Shown here one piece after another: positions 18,075-27,741 of a stretch of 64,000 nt of DNA. The position numbers were made by a program, and so were the translations under genes. Numbering within the stretch: the first letter of the stretch is position 1; every line of letters begins with the position of its first letter. The notes below the pieces were generated by a model. The model did no database searches and was not told the DNA's origin. It worked only from the letters and a program-made list of their open reading frames with translations. The DNA is from Hyphomicrobiaceae bacterium (GTDB lineage Bacteria; Pseudomonadota; Alphaproteobacteria; Rhizobiales; Hyphomicrobiaceae). The stretch spans positions 1-64,000 of the forward strand of contig JAJFHG010000049.1 in the NCBI GenBank assembly GCA_021775735.1, read 5' to 3'.

Positions 18075-18689
18075 CTAGCGCCAAAACTGCTCAAAAGCCT
18101 CGCCCTTACGGTCGGTCACTTGCGCCAAAATATCTGTGATTTGCTCGGCAGATTCTTGTGGCGAAAGGTCCGTATCCACAACGAAATCAGCACGCGCGCG
18201 CTTTTCATCATCTGGCACTTGCCGAGCCAGAAGCTGTTCCAGCTTCTCTATTGTCATGCCCGGACGCTCTAATACACGCTTTTCCTGGGTGTCAGGTGAT
18301 GCTGAAACGACAATTACAACATCGACACGGGCTTCACCCCCGGTCTCAAACAACAATGGTATTTCAAGCACAGCCATGCGTGCGCCGTTGGCTTTTTGCT
18401 GATGCAGAAATTCAGACTGCGCTGCCCGCACCAAAGGATGAACGATGGATTCCAGTCTTTGAAATCCAGATGGGTCTTGCGCTAACGCAGCACTTAATTT
18501 TTGACGATCAATTTTGCCGTCCACAGATGTGCCAGAAAATACAGCGTTAATTTCATCCACCGCCGTCCCTTCATAAAGACTGTGAACAACTTCGTCCGCA
18601 TCCAAAACGTCAATACCTTTTTTACGGAAGACATCAGCCGTCGTCGATTTTCCCATTCCTATAGAACCGGTTAGTCCGAGGATGAGCAC
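18075..18689 (-). CDS. coaE: Dephospho-CoA kinase
   Basis: A 204-residue kinase with the P-loop GLTGSIGMGKST at residues 5-16, DADEVVH and the LID-like region RQVPDDEKRARADFVVDT. It makes the last step of coenzyme A synthesis, phosphorylating the 3'-OH of dephospho-CoA. It overlaps aroE by 19 bp and is in one leftward run PPSR-maf-aroE-coaE-dnaQ. The first step enzyme of the pathway (coaA) is also in this window, 16 kb away. Confidence 0.95.
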   Translation of the reverse strand: MLILGLTGSIGMGKSTTADVFRKKGIDVLDADEVVHSLYEGTAVDEINAVFSGTSVDGKIDRQKLSAALAQDPSGFQRLESIVHPLVRAAQSEFLHQQKANGARMAVLEIPLLFETGGEARVDVVIVVSASPDTQEKRVLERPGMTIEKLEQLLARQVPDDEKRARADFVVDTDLSPQESAEQITDILAQVTDRKGEAFEQFWR

Positions 18690-19537
18690 TGGCTCCTCCT
18701 GACGTCATCGGCAATGGCTTGATAAAGATCGTCCGTCACGGTTGGGCGAACACCAAACCACTTTTCAAAACCCGGAACGGCCTGATGCAACAACATCCCA
18801 AGCCCATCGACTGTTGTTAGACCACGGTCATGGGCAGCTTTGAGAAAGGCTGTTTCAAGTGGCGTATAAACGATATCTGATACGACACACGCATCATCCA
18901 CGCGTGTTAAATCCACGTCGGGACAATCTTCACTATTCATACCGACGCTGGTGGCGTTGATAACCAATCCGGCACCCGTCATCGCATCATTACATTGCGA
19001 CCAAGACATAAGTTTGATCTTCTCACCGAAATGAGCTCGCACCTGCTCGGCCCGCGCTTCAGTTCGGTTGAGGACGATGACTTCATCGCAACCTCCGTTG
19101 ATCAGACCATAAATAATTGCTCGGGCCGCACCACCTGCGCCAATCACAACAACGCGCGGGTCAGCTTGCTGCCAATTCGGCGCCTTTTGTTTGAGATAGG
19201 CCATGAAGCCATAGGTATCCGTGTTCGTTGCGTGAAGCTTGCCGTCTTCAATCCAAAGCGTGTTGGCGGCACCAACGGCTCTAGCAGCGTCATGTTTCAC
19301 ATCTGCAGCTTTGTAGGCGGCTTCTTTGTGCGGTACTGTTACATTGCAGCCGACAAAACCATGCCTACTGAGATGAGCAAGAAAGTCCATAACATCATCG
19401 GGTTGTACGGCTTCACGAGTATAAGCGCCATCGATGCCATACTGTTTCAGCCAGGTGCCATGAATCATTGGCGATCTAGAATGTTCAATCGGCCAACCAA
19501 TGACACAAGCTCTCTTTTTGACACTGGCAGGCGTCAT
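18671..19537 (-). CDS. aroE: Shikimate dehydrogenase
   Basis: A 288-residue AroE: substrate part with GWPIEHSRSPMIHGTWL and NVTVPHKEAAY (catalytic Lys), and NADP part with VVIGAGGAARAIIYGL and NATSVGMN. It reduces 3-dehydroshikimate to shikimate in aromatic amino-acid synthesis. It overlaps maf by 4 bp and coaE by 19 bp, so the three are almost certainly one transcript. Confidence 0.95.
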   Translation of the reverse strand: MTPASVKKRACVIGWPIEHSRSPMIHGTWLKQYGIDGAYTREAVQPDDVMDFLAHLSRHGFVGCNVTVPHKEAAYKAADVKHDAARAVGAANTLWIEDGKLHATNTDTYGFMAYLKQKAPNWQQADPRVVVIGAGGAARAIIYGLINGGCDEVIVLNRTEARAEQVRAHFGEKIKLMSWSQCNDAMTGAGLVINATSVGMNSEDCPDVDLTRVDDACVVSDIVYTPLETAFLKAAHDRGLTTVDGLGMLLHQAVPGFEKWFGVRPTVTDDLYQAIADDVRRSQCSSSD

Positions 19538-20163
19538 GTCAGCAGCACCTTCTGTTGGCGAAGTTCGTTGATCAACTGCAGAAGCGGCAAACCCAGCACC
19601 GTGAAATAATCACCCTCTATCTTGTCAAACAATTGAATGCCCTGACCCTCAAGGTGATAACAACCCACCGACTCTAATGCACCCTGACCAAGTCGCGCTA
19701 AGTAGTCGTCGACAAAGGTTTCGGAGAAATCACGCATCGTCAAATCCGCATGTGTAACGGTCGACCAAATGAGATTGCCTTCGTCGATCAAGGCGACGGC
19801 TGTGTACAATCGATGCGTATTGTTGCGCAGGCTCAATAGCGTGGCGCGCGCAGAGGCAAGGTCCTTTACTTTTTCAAAGATTTTTCCATCAAAATAAAGC
19901 GTTTGATCACATCCAATGACAATTGCATTTTTATGTTCCGTTGAAATCAATTCGGCTTTTGCCGTTGCCAATGCCAAGGCAACTGCATCAGGTCCAGCGC
20001 CGCCTGGTTGCGTCTTCAGACTATCGCGAATTTTGCCTTCATCTAGATCAGCGGGTTCAACGGTGAAGGAGATGCCTGCAGATTGTAGCAATTGGCGCCG
20101 AATACGGCTGCCGGATGCTAAGACGATGCCTTTGGCGTTTTCTGAAGCCAACTCAACTCTCAC
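19534..20163 (-). CDS. maf: Maf-family nucleotide pyrophosphatase
   Basis: A Maf/HAM1-fold protein with IVLASGSRIRRQLL, the GCDQTLYFDGKIFEK motif and the C-terminal GCYHLEGQGIQLFDKIEGDYFTVLG block. Family members hydrolyse dTTP, UTP or modified pyrimidine nucleotides, and B. subtilis Maf inhibits septation. The frame is open to 20202, but that would overlap the PPSR gene by 50 bp; the GTG at 20163 (VRVELASENAKG) overlaps by 11 bp and matches the usual start. The exact substrate is not readable. Confidence 0.9.
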   Translation of the reverse strand: MRVELASENAKGIVLASGSRIRRQLLQSAGISFTVEPADLDEGKIRDSLKTQPGGAGPDAVALALATAKAELISTEHKNAIVIGCDQTLYFDGKIFEKVKDLASARATLLSLRNNTHRLYTAVALIDEGNLIWSTVTHADLTMRDFSETFVDDYLARLGQGALESVGCYHLEGQGIQLFDKIEGDYFTVLGLPLLQLINELRQQKVLLT

Positions 20164-21010
20164 TTTGCGGTCCTTGCACTGATTTCTCCGTTTCACGATC
20201 ATGCTTCAACTGAAGAATTGTAGCGGCTGTTTCTTCCACAGAGCGTCGCGTTACGTCGATCACTGGCCAGCCATTACGGGCACAGATGCGGCGTGAATAG
20301 GATATTTCCTCCGCAATTTGCGAACGATCAATATAATCATCGAGATCTTTATCTGACAGCATCTGTGATCGATGCTGGCGCACCTCTGCAATCCGATCCG
20401 GGCTTGCAATTAAACACACGACGAATGCGTCATGTGGATCCAAAAGCGCTTTTGGAAAAGGCAATGACGGCACCAACGGTACATTGGTCGTTTTATAGCC
20501 GCGTTGCGCCAGATAAATGCCTGTTGGTGTTTTGGTTGTCCGCGAAATGCCAAGCAGAATTATATCCGCGTCATTGATATTTGCGGGTAGTCGCCCGTCA
20601 TCATGTTCCATGGTAAAATTCAGCGCGTCGATGCGCCGAAAATAGCTGGCATCCATGGTATGTTGACCAGAGATCAATGGCTTGTGATCTGCACCTAAGT
20701 ACTGATCAAAGATTTTAGTAATACCATCGAGAACTGGGATCGACGGAATCTTAAGTTCAGCACAGCGTTTCTCCAACTCTTCGACGAGCCTTATATTAAG
20801 TACTGTATGCAGCACGATACCGGGTTGCATCTCAATCTTTTGAAGCGTGCGCTTCATCTGCCGGCTAGAGCGCACCAACATGTGCATGTGCTCTTGCGCA
20901 GAGATTCCCTCATACTGAGCCATCACCGCTTTTGAAATTGAAATCAGCGTTTCGCCGGTTGCATCTGAAACGAGATGCAGATGAATTGAGCGCGGTTGGC
21001 TGTTGGACAT
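20153..21010 (-). CDS. Pyruvate, phosphate dikinase regulatory protein (PPSR/DUF299)
   Basis: A 285-residue DUF299 protein, a bifunctional kinase and phosphorylase that uses ADP and phosphate to switch PEP synthase or pyruvate phosphate dikinase off and on by Thr phosphorylation. Visible marks are HLHLVSDATGET at the N-terminus and the nucleotide loop LGISRTTKTPT near residue 154, followed by TNVPLVP. In Caulobacter and Rickettsia the homologue (RP001) lies next to hemE beside the replication origin, and the same pairing holds here. Confidence 0.92.
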   Translation of the reverse strand: MSNSQPRSIHLHLVSDATGETLISISKAVMAQYEGISAQEHMHMLVRSSRQMKRTLQKIEMQPGIVLHTVLNIRLVEELEKRCAELKIPSIPVLDGITKIFDQYLGADHKPLISGQHTMDASYFRRIDALNFTMEHDDGRLPANINDADIILLGISRTTKTPTGIYLAQRGYKTTNVPLVPSLPFPKALLDPHDAFVVCLIASPDRIAEVRQHRSQMLSDKDLDDYIDRSQIAEEISYSRRICARNGWPVIDVTRRSVEETAATILQLKHDRETEKSVQGPQSES

Positions 21011-21466
21011 TGGTGGATAAAATCCAGGTTATTAACGTTGCTGATCTCACCTGAAGAGACCTTTGAGGACAATACCAGGGTTATCCCAAACCTTAGCAAC
21101 AAAGAACGCAGATCACAGCCTTCAGGTCTGACAAGTGGTATAGCAAAAGAAGGCCAAATCTATCTTCCCCTTACACAAGGTTTTCGACAGCCCTCCCACA
21201 TCAGTTGGTGATGCACGCAGCTCTATAACACATTGACAGCGGCTTAAATTATTCTCCCTAGTGGCTTGTCTTTCTAACCTGCGCTAGATCTAGCTTCCTG
21301 GTCTTTACACAGCCATACCAACTCTGGATAACAACTGCAGAACACAGATATTCCCATACTCCCCAGCCCTAACAACAACAGTAATAATCTATATAAACTC
21401 AATTTAAGAGTTTAAAGGCGCAAGCGGAATTGGGGAAAAACCCGCTCAAGTGCGTAGGAATTTGCA
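21011..21466 (+). other. Putative chromosomal replication origin (oriC) region
   Basis: A 456 bp gene-free gap between the divergent PPSR and hemE genes, the position of the Caulobacter origin. It holds DnaA-box-like sites: TTATCCACC (minus, 21012-21020) and TTATCCAGA (minus, 21323-21331), each one mismatch from TTATCCACA, with weaker ones TTATCCCAA (21081-21089) and CTTTACACA (21303-21311). A perfect 12 bp palindrome GCTAGATCTAGC lies at 21283-21294 and an AT-rich stretch at 21378-21416 could unwind. Genes on both sides point away from it. The promoters of both flanking genes must also lie here. Confidence 0.6.
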
Positions 21467-22498
21467 ATGTCTCGATTTCTCTCTCCGCTTCTTGGCAAGT
21501 GCGAAACACCACCTCCGATTTGGTTAATGCGCCAAGCAGGTCGCTATTTGCCTGAGTATCGAGAACTGCGCAAAACCGCGGGAAGTTTTCTCAATTTGTG
21601 TTATTCGCCTGAAATGGCTGCAGAAGTGACTTTGCAACCGATCCGGCGTTATGGCTTCGATGCGTCTATTTTGTTTTCAGATATTCTTGTGGTTCCCGAT
21701 GCGCTTGGCCAAGAGGTCCGTTTTGTTGAAGGCGAAGGGCCGCGGCTCGATCCCATTACGGAGGCGGCGGGCTTAAAAAAGCTTGATCGATCAGCCACGA
21801 CAGAAAAGTTTGGTCGTGTTTGTGAAACAGTCGCCCGTCTCAAACAGGATTTACCCAAAGGAACCGCATTGATTGGTTTTTGCGGTGCGCCGTGGACAGT
21901 TGCGACCTATATGGTTGGCGGTCGCGGCTCGCCTGATCAAGCGGCAGCCCGCCTGTTCGCCTACAAAGATCCAGTCGGTTTTCAGAGACTGATGGATATT
22001 CTGGTTTCTGTTTCGATTGATTATTTAAGCCAACAAGTTCAAGCCGGTGCCGATGCGTTGCAGATTTTTGACAGTTGGGCAGGCTCTCTCCCCGAATCTG
22101 AATTCGACCGCTGGGTGATCGCACCGACCGCAAAAATACGCCAAGCCTTGGCCAAACAGCATCCCGACATTCCCGTCATTGGATTTCCGCGTGGGGCTGG
22201 TATGACCACGTTGAAATTTGTGCAACAGACGGGTGTTGACGGCGTGAGTTGTGACACTGCGATGCCGCTGGCGTTCATGTCCGATCAACTGAGCGCAGCA
22301 GGTGTTGCGGTGCAGGGGAATCTGGATCCGCTGTTATTGGTGAGCGGTGGCAAGGCTTTGGACCACGCTGTTGACGCTATTTTGGACGCGATGCGGGGTA
22401 AGCGATTTATTTTCAACCTGGGCCATGGAATCGTGCCACAAACACCGCCAGAACATGTGGCGCGGTTGGTTGAGCGGGTCCGCCAAAACGGGGTTTAG
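21467..22498 (+). CDS. hemE: Uroporphyrinogen decarboxylase
   Basis: A 343-residue HemE with PPIWLMRQAGRYLPEYRE (substrate Arg residues), the flexible YSPEMAAEVTLQPIRRYGFDASILFSDI region split by its usual Asp, and GFCGAPWTVATYM. It decarboxylates uroporphyrinogen III to coproporphyrinogen III in cytosolic haem synthesis. TAGGA lies 8 bp before the ATG. It is followed after 4 bp by hemJ, a later step of the pathway, so the two form an operon starting at the origin-like gap. Confidence 0.96.
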   Translation: MSRFLSPLLGKCETPPPIWLMRQAGRYLPEYRELRKTAGSFLNLCYSPEMAAEVTLQPIRRYGFDASILFSDILVVPDALGQEVRFVEGEGPRLDPITEAAGLKKLDRSATTEKFGRVCETVARLKQDLPKGTALIGFCGAPWTVATYMVGGRGSPDQAAARLFAYKDPVGFQRLMDILVSVSIDYLSQQVQAGADALQIFDSWAGSLPESEFDRWVIAPTAKIRQALAKQHPDIPVIGFPRGAGMTTLKFVQQTGVDGVSCDTAMPLAFMSDQLSAAGVAVQGNLDPLLLVSGGKALDHAVDAILDAMRGKRFIFNLGHGIVPQTPPEHVARLVERVRQNGV

Positions 22499-22502
22499 AC
22501 GT

Positions 22503-22934
22503 ATGGATTGGCTGTTGCCTTGGGTAAAGGCGGTTCACATCATGGCCGTGATTTCCTGGTTGGCGGCCTTATTTTATCTCCCCCGCTTATTGGCTTATCA
22601 CGCGAACGCCACAGTTGGTTCTGAGACCTCTGAAACCTTCAAAATCATGGAACACCGGTTGATCCGGATCATCATGACGCCAGCAATGGTGATGGCATGG
22701 CTGACGGGTGTACTGCTGGCCTGGGGTCAGAGTTTCTACTTGGAAGGCTGGTTTCTCGTTAAATTCGTTCTGGTGCTCGCTATGAGCGCTTTTCACGGGT
22801 TGTGCGTATCCTGGCACAAGACATTTGAGCAAGATGCCAACACGAAAACCAATGCTTTCTTTCGGATGATCAATGAAGTGCCGACATTGCTCATGGTGAT
22901 CATCGTTATCCTGGTTGTCCTCAAACCGTTTTAG
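22503..22934 (+). CDS. hemJ: Protoporphyrinogen IX oxidase HemJ
   Basis: A 143-residue inner-membrane protein with four hydrophobic helices and the HemJ/UPF0093 marks WVKAVHIMAVISWLAALFYLPRL (His and membrane Trp) and FHGLCVSWHKTF. HemJ oxidises protoporphyrinogen IX to protoporphyrin IX and is the common enzyme for this step in alphaproteobacteria. The frame is open further upstream within hemE; the ATG at 22503, 4 bp after the hemE stop, gives the family length. Confidence 0.92.
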   Translation: MDWLLPWVKAVHIMAVISWLAALFYLPRLLAYHANATVGSETSETFKIMEHRLIRIIMTPAMVMAWLTGVLLAWGQSFYLEGWFLVKFVLVLAMSAFHGLCVSWHKTFEQDANTKTNAFFRMINEVPTLLMVIIVILVVLKPF

Positions 22935-23194
22935 GGGCTGGGCCAGTTTTTGTCCCGGACCTGCGGCAGCCCGGCGCAGGCCAGCAAGCGACTTTGAAAT
23001 TTGCCACCAATCTGTTATACGACGTTTATTCCTGAGGCTGTGCCGCACGTTGACTTGGCCGCCACCCCATCACAACCAGAACCTGATTTTCTGATCCGCA
23101 GTGATGGGTATGCAGGAATTCCCACCTTAAAATTACCGGCTTGGCCATCTGTCGACCTTTTTAAACAACGCCACGCCGCTCGCGGAGACATTTA

Positions 23195-24460
23195 ATGGAA
23201 GACATGAAGCTTGAGGATTTAAAACTCAAGACCCCGCCAGAGCTGTTGAGTTTTGCGGAAGAAGTTGGTGTTGAGAACGCCAGCACGTTGCGCAAACAAG
23301 AATTGATGTTTGCCACACTTAAGCAATTGGCATCGCAAGATATTGATATTACCGCTGATGGTGTTGTGGAAGTTTTGCAGGACGGCTTTGGCTTCTTGCG
23401 CTCACCCGACGCCAATTATCTTCCAGGCCCGGATGATATTTATATTTCACCGTCACAGATTCGACGCTTCGCGTTGCGCACCGGTGATACCGTTGAAGGG
23501 GAAATTCGCAGCCCCAAAGATGGTGAGCGTTACTTTGCCCTCCTCAAAGTGAACAAGATCAACTTTGAAGAGCCAGACGCAGCCAAACATAAAATCCATT
23601 TCGATAACCTGACACCACTCTATCCAACAGAGTGGTTAAAAATGGAAATCGAAGACCCAACGATCAAAGATTTCTCAGCCCGTGTGATTGATATCGTAGC
23701 GCCACTTGGTAAAGGCCAACGTGGTCTGATTGTGGCTCCACCCCGCACAGGTAAAACCGTACTGTTGCAAAACATTGCCCATTCGATCACGGCCAACCAT
23801 CCTGAGTGTTATTTGATCGTGCTGCTAATTGATGAGCGACCTGAAGAAGTGACCGACATGCAGCGATCGGTTAATGGCGAAGTGATTTCTTCGACCTTTG
23901 ATGAACCGCCATCACGCCACGTGCAGGTTTCAGAAATGGTCATCGAAAAGGCTAAGCGTCTCGTCGAACACAAACGCGACGTTGTGATTCTGCTTGATTC
24001 CATCACCCGCCTTGGACGCGCGTACAACACGGTTGTGCCATCTTCGGGTAAAGTTCTGACAGGTGGTGTCGATTCCAATGCATTGCAGCGGCCAAAACGG
24101 TTCTTTGGTGCTGCCCGCAACATTGAAGAAGGTGGTTCGTTGACCATCATTGCAACGGCCCTTGTTGATACCGGTTCGCGCATGGATGAAGTGATCTTTG
24201 AAGAATTTAAGGGTACCGGTAACTCGGAACTTATTCTGGATCGCAAAGCTTCTGATAAGCGCGTCTTCCCAGCCATTGATGTTGCCCGCTCTGGGACCCG
24301 GAAAGAAGACCTTCTGGTACCGAAAGACCAACTTAAAAAGGTCTATGTGCTGCGCAGGATCCTCAATCCAATGGGCACGATGGATGGCATCGAGTTCCTT
24401 ATCGACAAACTCAAATCAACCAAGACGAACGGTGAGTTCTTCGATTCGATGAATACGTAA
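23195..24460 (+). CDS. rho: Transcription termination factor Rho
   Basis: A 421-residue Rho with the N-terminal helical part, an RNA-binding cold-shock fold with DGFGFLR (63-69), Walker A APPRTGKT (181-188), Walker B in [16 protein letters not shown] and the R-loop region [19 protein letters not shown]. It forms a hexameric RNA-DNA helicase. CGGAG lies upstream of the ATG. A 64-codon frame in the 260 bp leader ends exactly at the ATG. A strong terminator follows. Confidence 0.97.
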   Translation: MEDMKLEDLKLKTPPELLSFAEEVGVENASTLRKQELMFATLKQLASQDIDITADGVVEVLQDGFGFLRSPDANYLPGPDDIYISPSQIRRFALRTGDTVEGEIRSPKDGERYFALLKVNKINFEEPDAAKHKIHFDNLTPLYPTEWLKMEIEDPTIKDFSARVIDIVAPLGKGQRGLIVAPPRTGKTVLLQNIAHSITANHPECYLIVLLIDERPEEVTDMQRSVNGEVISSTFDEPPSRHVQVSEMVIEKAKRLVEHKRDVVILLDSITRLGRAYNTVVPSSGKVLTGGVDSNALQRPKRFFGAARNIEEGGSLTIIATALVDTGSRMDEVIFEEFKGTGNSELILDRKASDKRVFPAIDVARSGTRKEDLLVPKDQLKKVYVLRRILNPMGTMDGIEFLIDKLKSTKTNGEFFDSMNT

Positions 24461-24480
24461 CTCGTGCAATTACGATTGCA

Positions 24481-24518
24481 AAAAAAGGGCGCCGTGCATA
24501 TCAGCCGGCGCCCTTTTT
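24481..24518 (+). terminator. Intrinsic terminator after rho
   Basis: GC-rich stem (24487-24494 with 24506-24513) flanked by an A-run and a T-run, ending rho transcription and also usable for the convergent desaturase gene on the minus strand. Confidence 0.85.
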
Positions 24519-24546
24519 GTAAAAGCGATTACGCTTGCGAAACGAT

Positions 24547-25509
24547 CTATTCTGCAGCACCAGGTACTTTCGATTGTGTGTCCTGCGCCTCGTGTGCTTG
24601 GCGTGCTATGTTTGCTGCTGTTGTCTTCGGCTGATAGCGCTCTGGTTCACCTTGGCCGGGTTTGTAAATAAACGGAAAGATGAGTTGCTCAAGATAGCTT
24701 TTCGGGAAGTGGGGGACTTCATCAATACCCATATCGGATGCTGTGATCGGTCGCGGTGGTTGCGGGTGGAATGTACCGAAGATGCGATCCCACAGCGTTA
24801 GAAAGAGTCCGAAATTGCAGTCACCTTCCTTACCCCAGTTGACGTGATGCAAGTGATGGATTTGACCAATCGACATGACATTGCGGAACGGGCCTAAGGC
24901 TGCAGCAACGTTAGAGTGCTGAACGATTAATTGAATCGAGACAGCAAAACCAAGCAACACTGCGACTTGCACTGGCATACCTAGCAGTACCAATGGCAAC
25001 GTCGCTACCACCATATCAAGCGTTTGATGCAACGGGTGTCGTACGAGGCCATTAAAACCATACAGACGATCAACGCCATGATGGACAGCATGCAGCCGCC
25101 ACAACACGGGATATTTATGGCTCATCCAATGGACAAACATGAAGGCGAAGTCTGCGATGAGAATGGCCATCAACAGTTGTCCGATGAGCGGCCATTGTGT
25201 TGGCCAAATGCCATTGACGGGAAACATCCAGACAATGAGCGGGATCATCAACACGCCGGTGATGTTAGATGCTTCATAGACAATGGCATGAGCTATATTA
25301 GCCGGATCATCATGATGAGGATCATTCCAGTCATCAAACCACGGCGCGATTTGTTCTGCTGCAAATGCCAAGGCAAACGCCACAAGAAGTAGCAAGGCTA
25401 ACCAGCCGTAATGATAGCCCTGAGATACGATCCAATATGCTGCACCGTTAAGTCCCAACAGCATGAACGGAACGTAACCGTAACGCACGACCCTGTTCAA
25501 AACCGACAT
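24547..25509 (-). CDS. Sterol desaturase/fatty acid hydroxylase family protein
   Basis: About 320 residues, integral membrane, with the histidine clusters of the family in order: HWMSH, HAVHH, and HHLHH with the following DRIFGTFHP. These bind a di-iron centre that uses O2 to hydroxylate or desaturate lipids. The substrate is not readable; in alphaproteobacteria members act on hopanoids, carotenoids, ornithine lipids or sphingolipid-like compounds. The frame opens at 25521, but the ATG at 25509 has GGAG six bases upstream. A perfect 12 bp tandem repeat lies immediately upstream. Confidence 0.88.
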   Translation of the reverse strand: MSVLNRVVRYGYVPFMLLGLNGAAYWIVSQGYHYGWLALLLLVAFALAFAAEQIAPWFDDWNDPHHDDPANIAHAIVYEASNITGVLMIPLIVWMFPVNGIWPTQWPLIGQLLMAILIADFAFMFVHWMSHKYPVLWRLHAVHHGVDRLYGFNGLVRHPLHQTLDMVVATLPLVLLGMPVQVAVLLGFAVSIQLIVQHSNVAAALGPFRNVMSIGQIHHLHHVNWGKEGDCNFGLFLTLWDRIFGTFHPQPPRPITASDMGIDEVPHFPKSYLEQLIFPFIYKPGQGEPERYQPKTTAANIARQAHEAQDTQSKVPGAAE

Positions 25510-25521
25510 GTGGCACTCCAT

Positions 25522-25545
25522 ACGTCAAATAAGACGTCAAATAAG
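25522..25545. repeat. Perfect 12 bp tandem duplication
   Basis: ACGTCAAATAAG occurs twice back to back (25522-25533, 25534-25545) directly upstream of the desaturase start. On the minus strand each copy supplies a TTGACG, close to a -35 box. Confidence 0.8.
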
Positions 25546-25713
25546 GTTGATCATCGCGGCGATTGCACTGGTGTCGGAGTGCATGCACGAATTGCCCTAA
25601 GCAAGGGGCTACGAGATCATCCTAAAACCAATTGCAACATCTGACCTTAGATTCTTCTGCAAATGGTTTCTGTTCCATGAGGAACATCTGAAGCATTGCA
25701 CCGCAATGTTACG

Positions 25714-27741
25714 TTATGCTGATCGCGTTTGTTTTAAGAGCTGACGGAAATCGTCTGGCTCTTGTGTTGGCGGTGAGCATTGCGGACCAACGCAGCAGTA
25801 GGCGGTGGCCTCATCTCCAACCGTTGATTTGTCAGAAATACCAGCAGCCAAATCGTCTGGTCTATGACTTTGATCAACAACATATTCGAAAGCACCTGGT
25901 AATGAAACAGTGTTCAATTGTCGCGTAAGCGGTTGGCGAGACGCATTATCTTGTGCCGAAATCACGATGAGCTGGGGCGCCATGACATCAAGGCTTGCAG
26001 CTACAAATCCACTATGAGCGACGAGATTTGCTGCAATATCAGCGGCAAACGCAGCTCTGAGGTCTTCAGCCCGGGTTTGATACGCCGTGTTGCCTGTCAC
26101 CACGAAGAGCTGCGCCAGGTTGGACAGCATCACGCCATTGGCGTTGGGCGTGGCATCATCGGCAGCGGACCGCATACGGAGGATGACATCATCTGTGTCG
26201 TTGGCCGTCATCGCATAGCCGCCTGCGTCGGTGATCCAATATTTGTCATTGAGGCGTTTGGTCCAAGCCTCAGCTTGCACCAGATACGCGCTTTTTAACG
26301 TCACCTCATGCAAGCGAAGCGCCGCCCATATCATGTTGGCGTAATCGCTAGCGGTGGCAGGCGCGTTCGTCTTTCCGGAGCGATAAGCATGCGCGAGGCG
26401 TCCATCGTGGACCATGTTTTCGCACACGAATTGGAACGCTTTTTCCGCTGCCTCAAGCCAGGTTGGTTGATCAAAGACACGTGCCGCACGCGCCAGTGCA
26501 GCGATCATCAAGCCATTCCAATCGGCGAGCACTTTATCATCCCATCCAGGACGCACACGTGCAGTACGTGCAGCTAAAAGTTTATCGCGCAATGATGCGA
26601 GGCGGGCTTCATCATCTTCCGGACCTAGGCGTGATTTCTTGAGGCGATTGAGAATGGATGTTCCTTCCCAATTGCCATTGTCTGACACGTCATACCATTC
26701 GGCAAAAAACGTAGCGTCGTCATCTCCTAAGGAGGTGCGAATTTCATCTAATGACCAGACATAAAATTTGCCTTCCGCACCTTCAGAATCTGCATCGAGT
26801 GAGGCTGCAAAACCGCCACCGTCTGCCACCATTTCACTGAGCACCCAAGAGACGGTTTCAGTCACGCGTTGTTTCAGCAGTACCGACTTGTTTTCGCGCC
26901 AGACATCCGTCATCAAATCAAGCAGTAAGGCATTGTCATACAACATTTTTTCGAAATGAGGTACGAGCCATTTTTCATCCACGGCATAGCGCGCAAAACC
27001 ACCGGCAAGGTGATCATAAATACCACCCTGGCAGATCCAATGCAGCGTTGATTCAACGGCCTTTTGCGCTTCAGGATTTCGGTAGCGCATGGCACCGCGC
27101 CACAGCAGCCAGAAGAAACTCCATTGTGGGAATTTTGGCGCGCCATTGATGCCGCCATAGTCGGGATCAACTGCCCGCACCATGCGTGCTGTCAGGTCCT
27201 CAATCATCTCGTCTGAAATGTTTGAACCTGGTTCGGTGCTATAAAGTTTAAGTGCATCTGTGATGGCTTTGGCGTTGTGTGCAACTTTGTCTTTTTGGTT
27301 TGCGTAAATATCTGAAACCTGACGCAACACATCCTGAAAGGCGGGCTGTCCGTGCATCGGCGTCTTTGGAAAATATGTGCCACCCCAAAATGGTTGTCCG
27401 TCGCTGTCTAAAAACATTGTCAACGGCCAGCCACCGCGCTGTCCCAATTGATGCAAAGCACCCATATAAATGGCGTCAATGTCGGGGCGCTCTTCGCGGT
27501 CGACTTTGATGTTCACGAACAGATCGTTCATGACATCGGCGGTCTCTTGATCCTCAAAGCTCTCATGCGCCATGACATGGCACCAGTGACAGGCGGCGTA
27601 GCCGACAGAGAGCAATATGGGCTTGCCTGTCGCTTTTGCCTCGTCAAGGGCGGCCTTATTCCAGGCCCGCCAATGGACCGGATTATCCTTGTGTTGCAAT
27701 AGGTAAGGGCTTGTCTCAAGGTGCAGGCGATTTTCGCTCAT
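25714..27741 (-). CDS. DUF255 thioredoxin-like/six-hairpin glycosidase-fold protein (YyaL/SSP411 family)
   Basis: A 675-residue protein of the YyaL family: an N-terminal thioredoxin-like DUF255 domain (about 1-165) opening with NRLHLETSPYLLQHKDNPV and holding the CHWCH motif near residues 51-55, and a C-terminal alpha/alpha toroid like N-acylglucosamine epimerases. The mammalian relative is SPATA20; the bacterial function is not established. It is full length for the family and encoded alone, with no signal peptide. Confidence 0.9.
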   Translation of the reverse strand: MSENRLHLETSPYLLQHKDNPVHWRAWNKAALDEAKATGKPILLSVGYAACHWCHVMAHESFEDQETADVMNDLFVNIKVDREERPDIDAIYMGALHQLGQRGGWPLTMFLDSDGQPFWGGTYFPKTPMHGQPAFQDVLRQVSDIYANQKDKVAHNAKAITDALKLYSTEPGSNISDEMIEDLTARMVRAVDPDYGGINGAPKFPQWSFFWLLWRGAMRYRNPEAQKAVESTLHWICQGGIYDHLAGGFARYAVDEKWLVPHFEKMLYDNALLLDLMTDVWRENKSVLLKQRVTETVSWVLSEMVADGGGFAASLDADSEGAEGKFYVWSLDEIRTSLGDDDATFFAEWYDVSDNGNWEGTSILNRLKKSRLGPEDDEARLASLRDKLLAARTARVRPGWDDKVLADWNGLMIAALARAARVFDQPTWLEAAEKAFQFVCENMVHDGRLAHAYRSGKTNAPATASDYANMIWAALRLHEVTLKSAYLVQAEAWTKRLNDKYWITDAGGYAMTANDTDDVILRMRSAADDATPNANGVMLSNLAQLFVVTGNTAYQTRAEDLRAAFAADIAANLVAHSGFVAASLDVMAPQLIVISAQDNASRQPLTRQLNTVSLPGAFEYVVDQSHRPDDLAAGISDKSTVGDEATAYCCVGPQCSPPTQEPDDFRQLLKQTRSA

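Noticed and set aside
23809-24331. Long open frames opposite rho
   Set aside because: They are antisense to a fully conserved gene and show no protein motifs; typical shadow frames.
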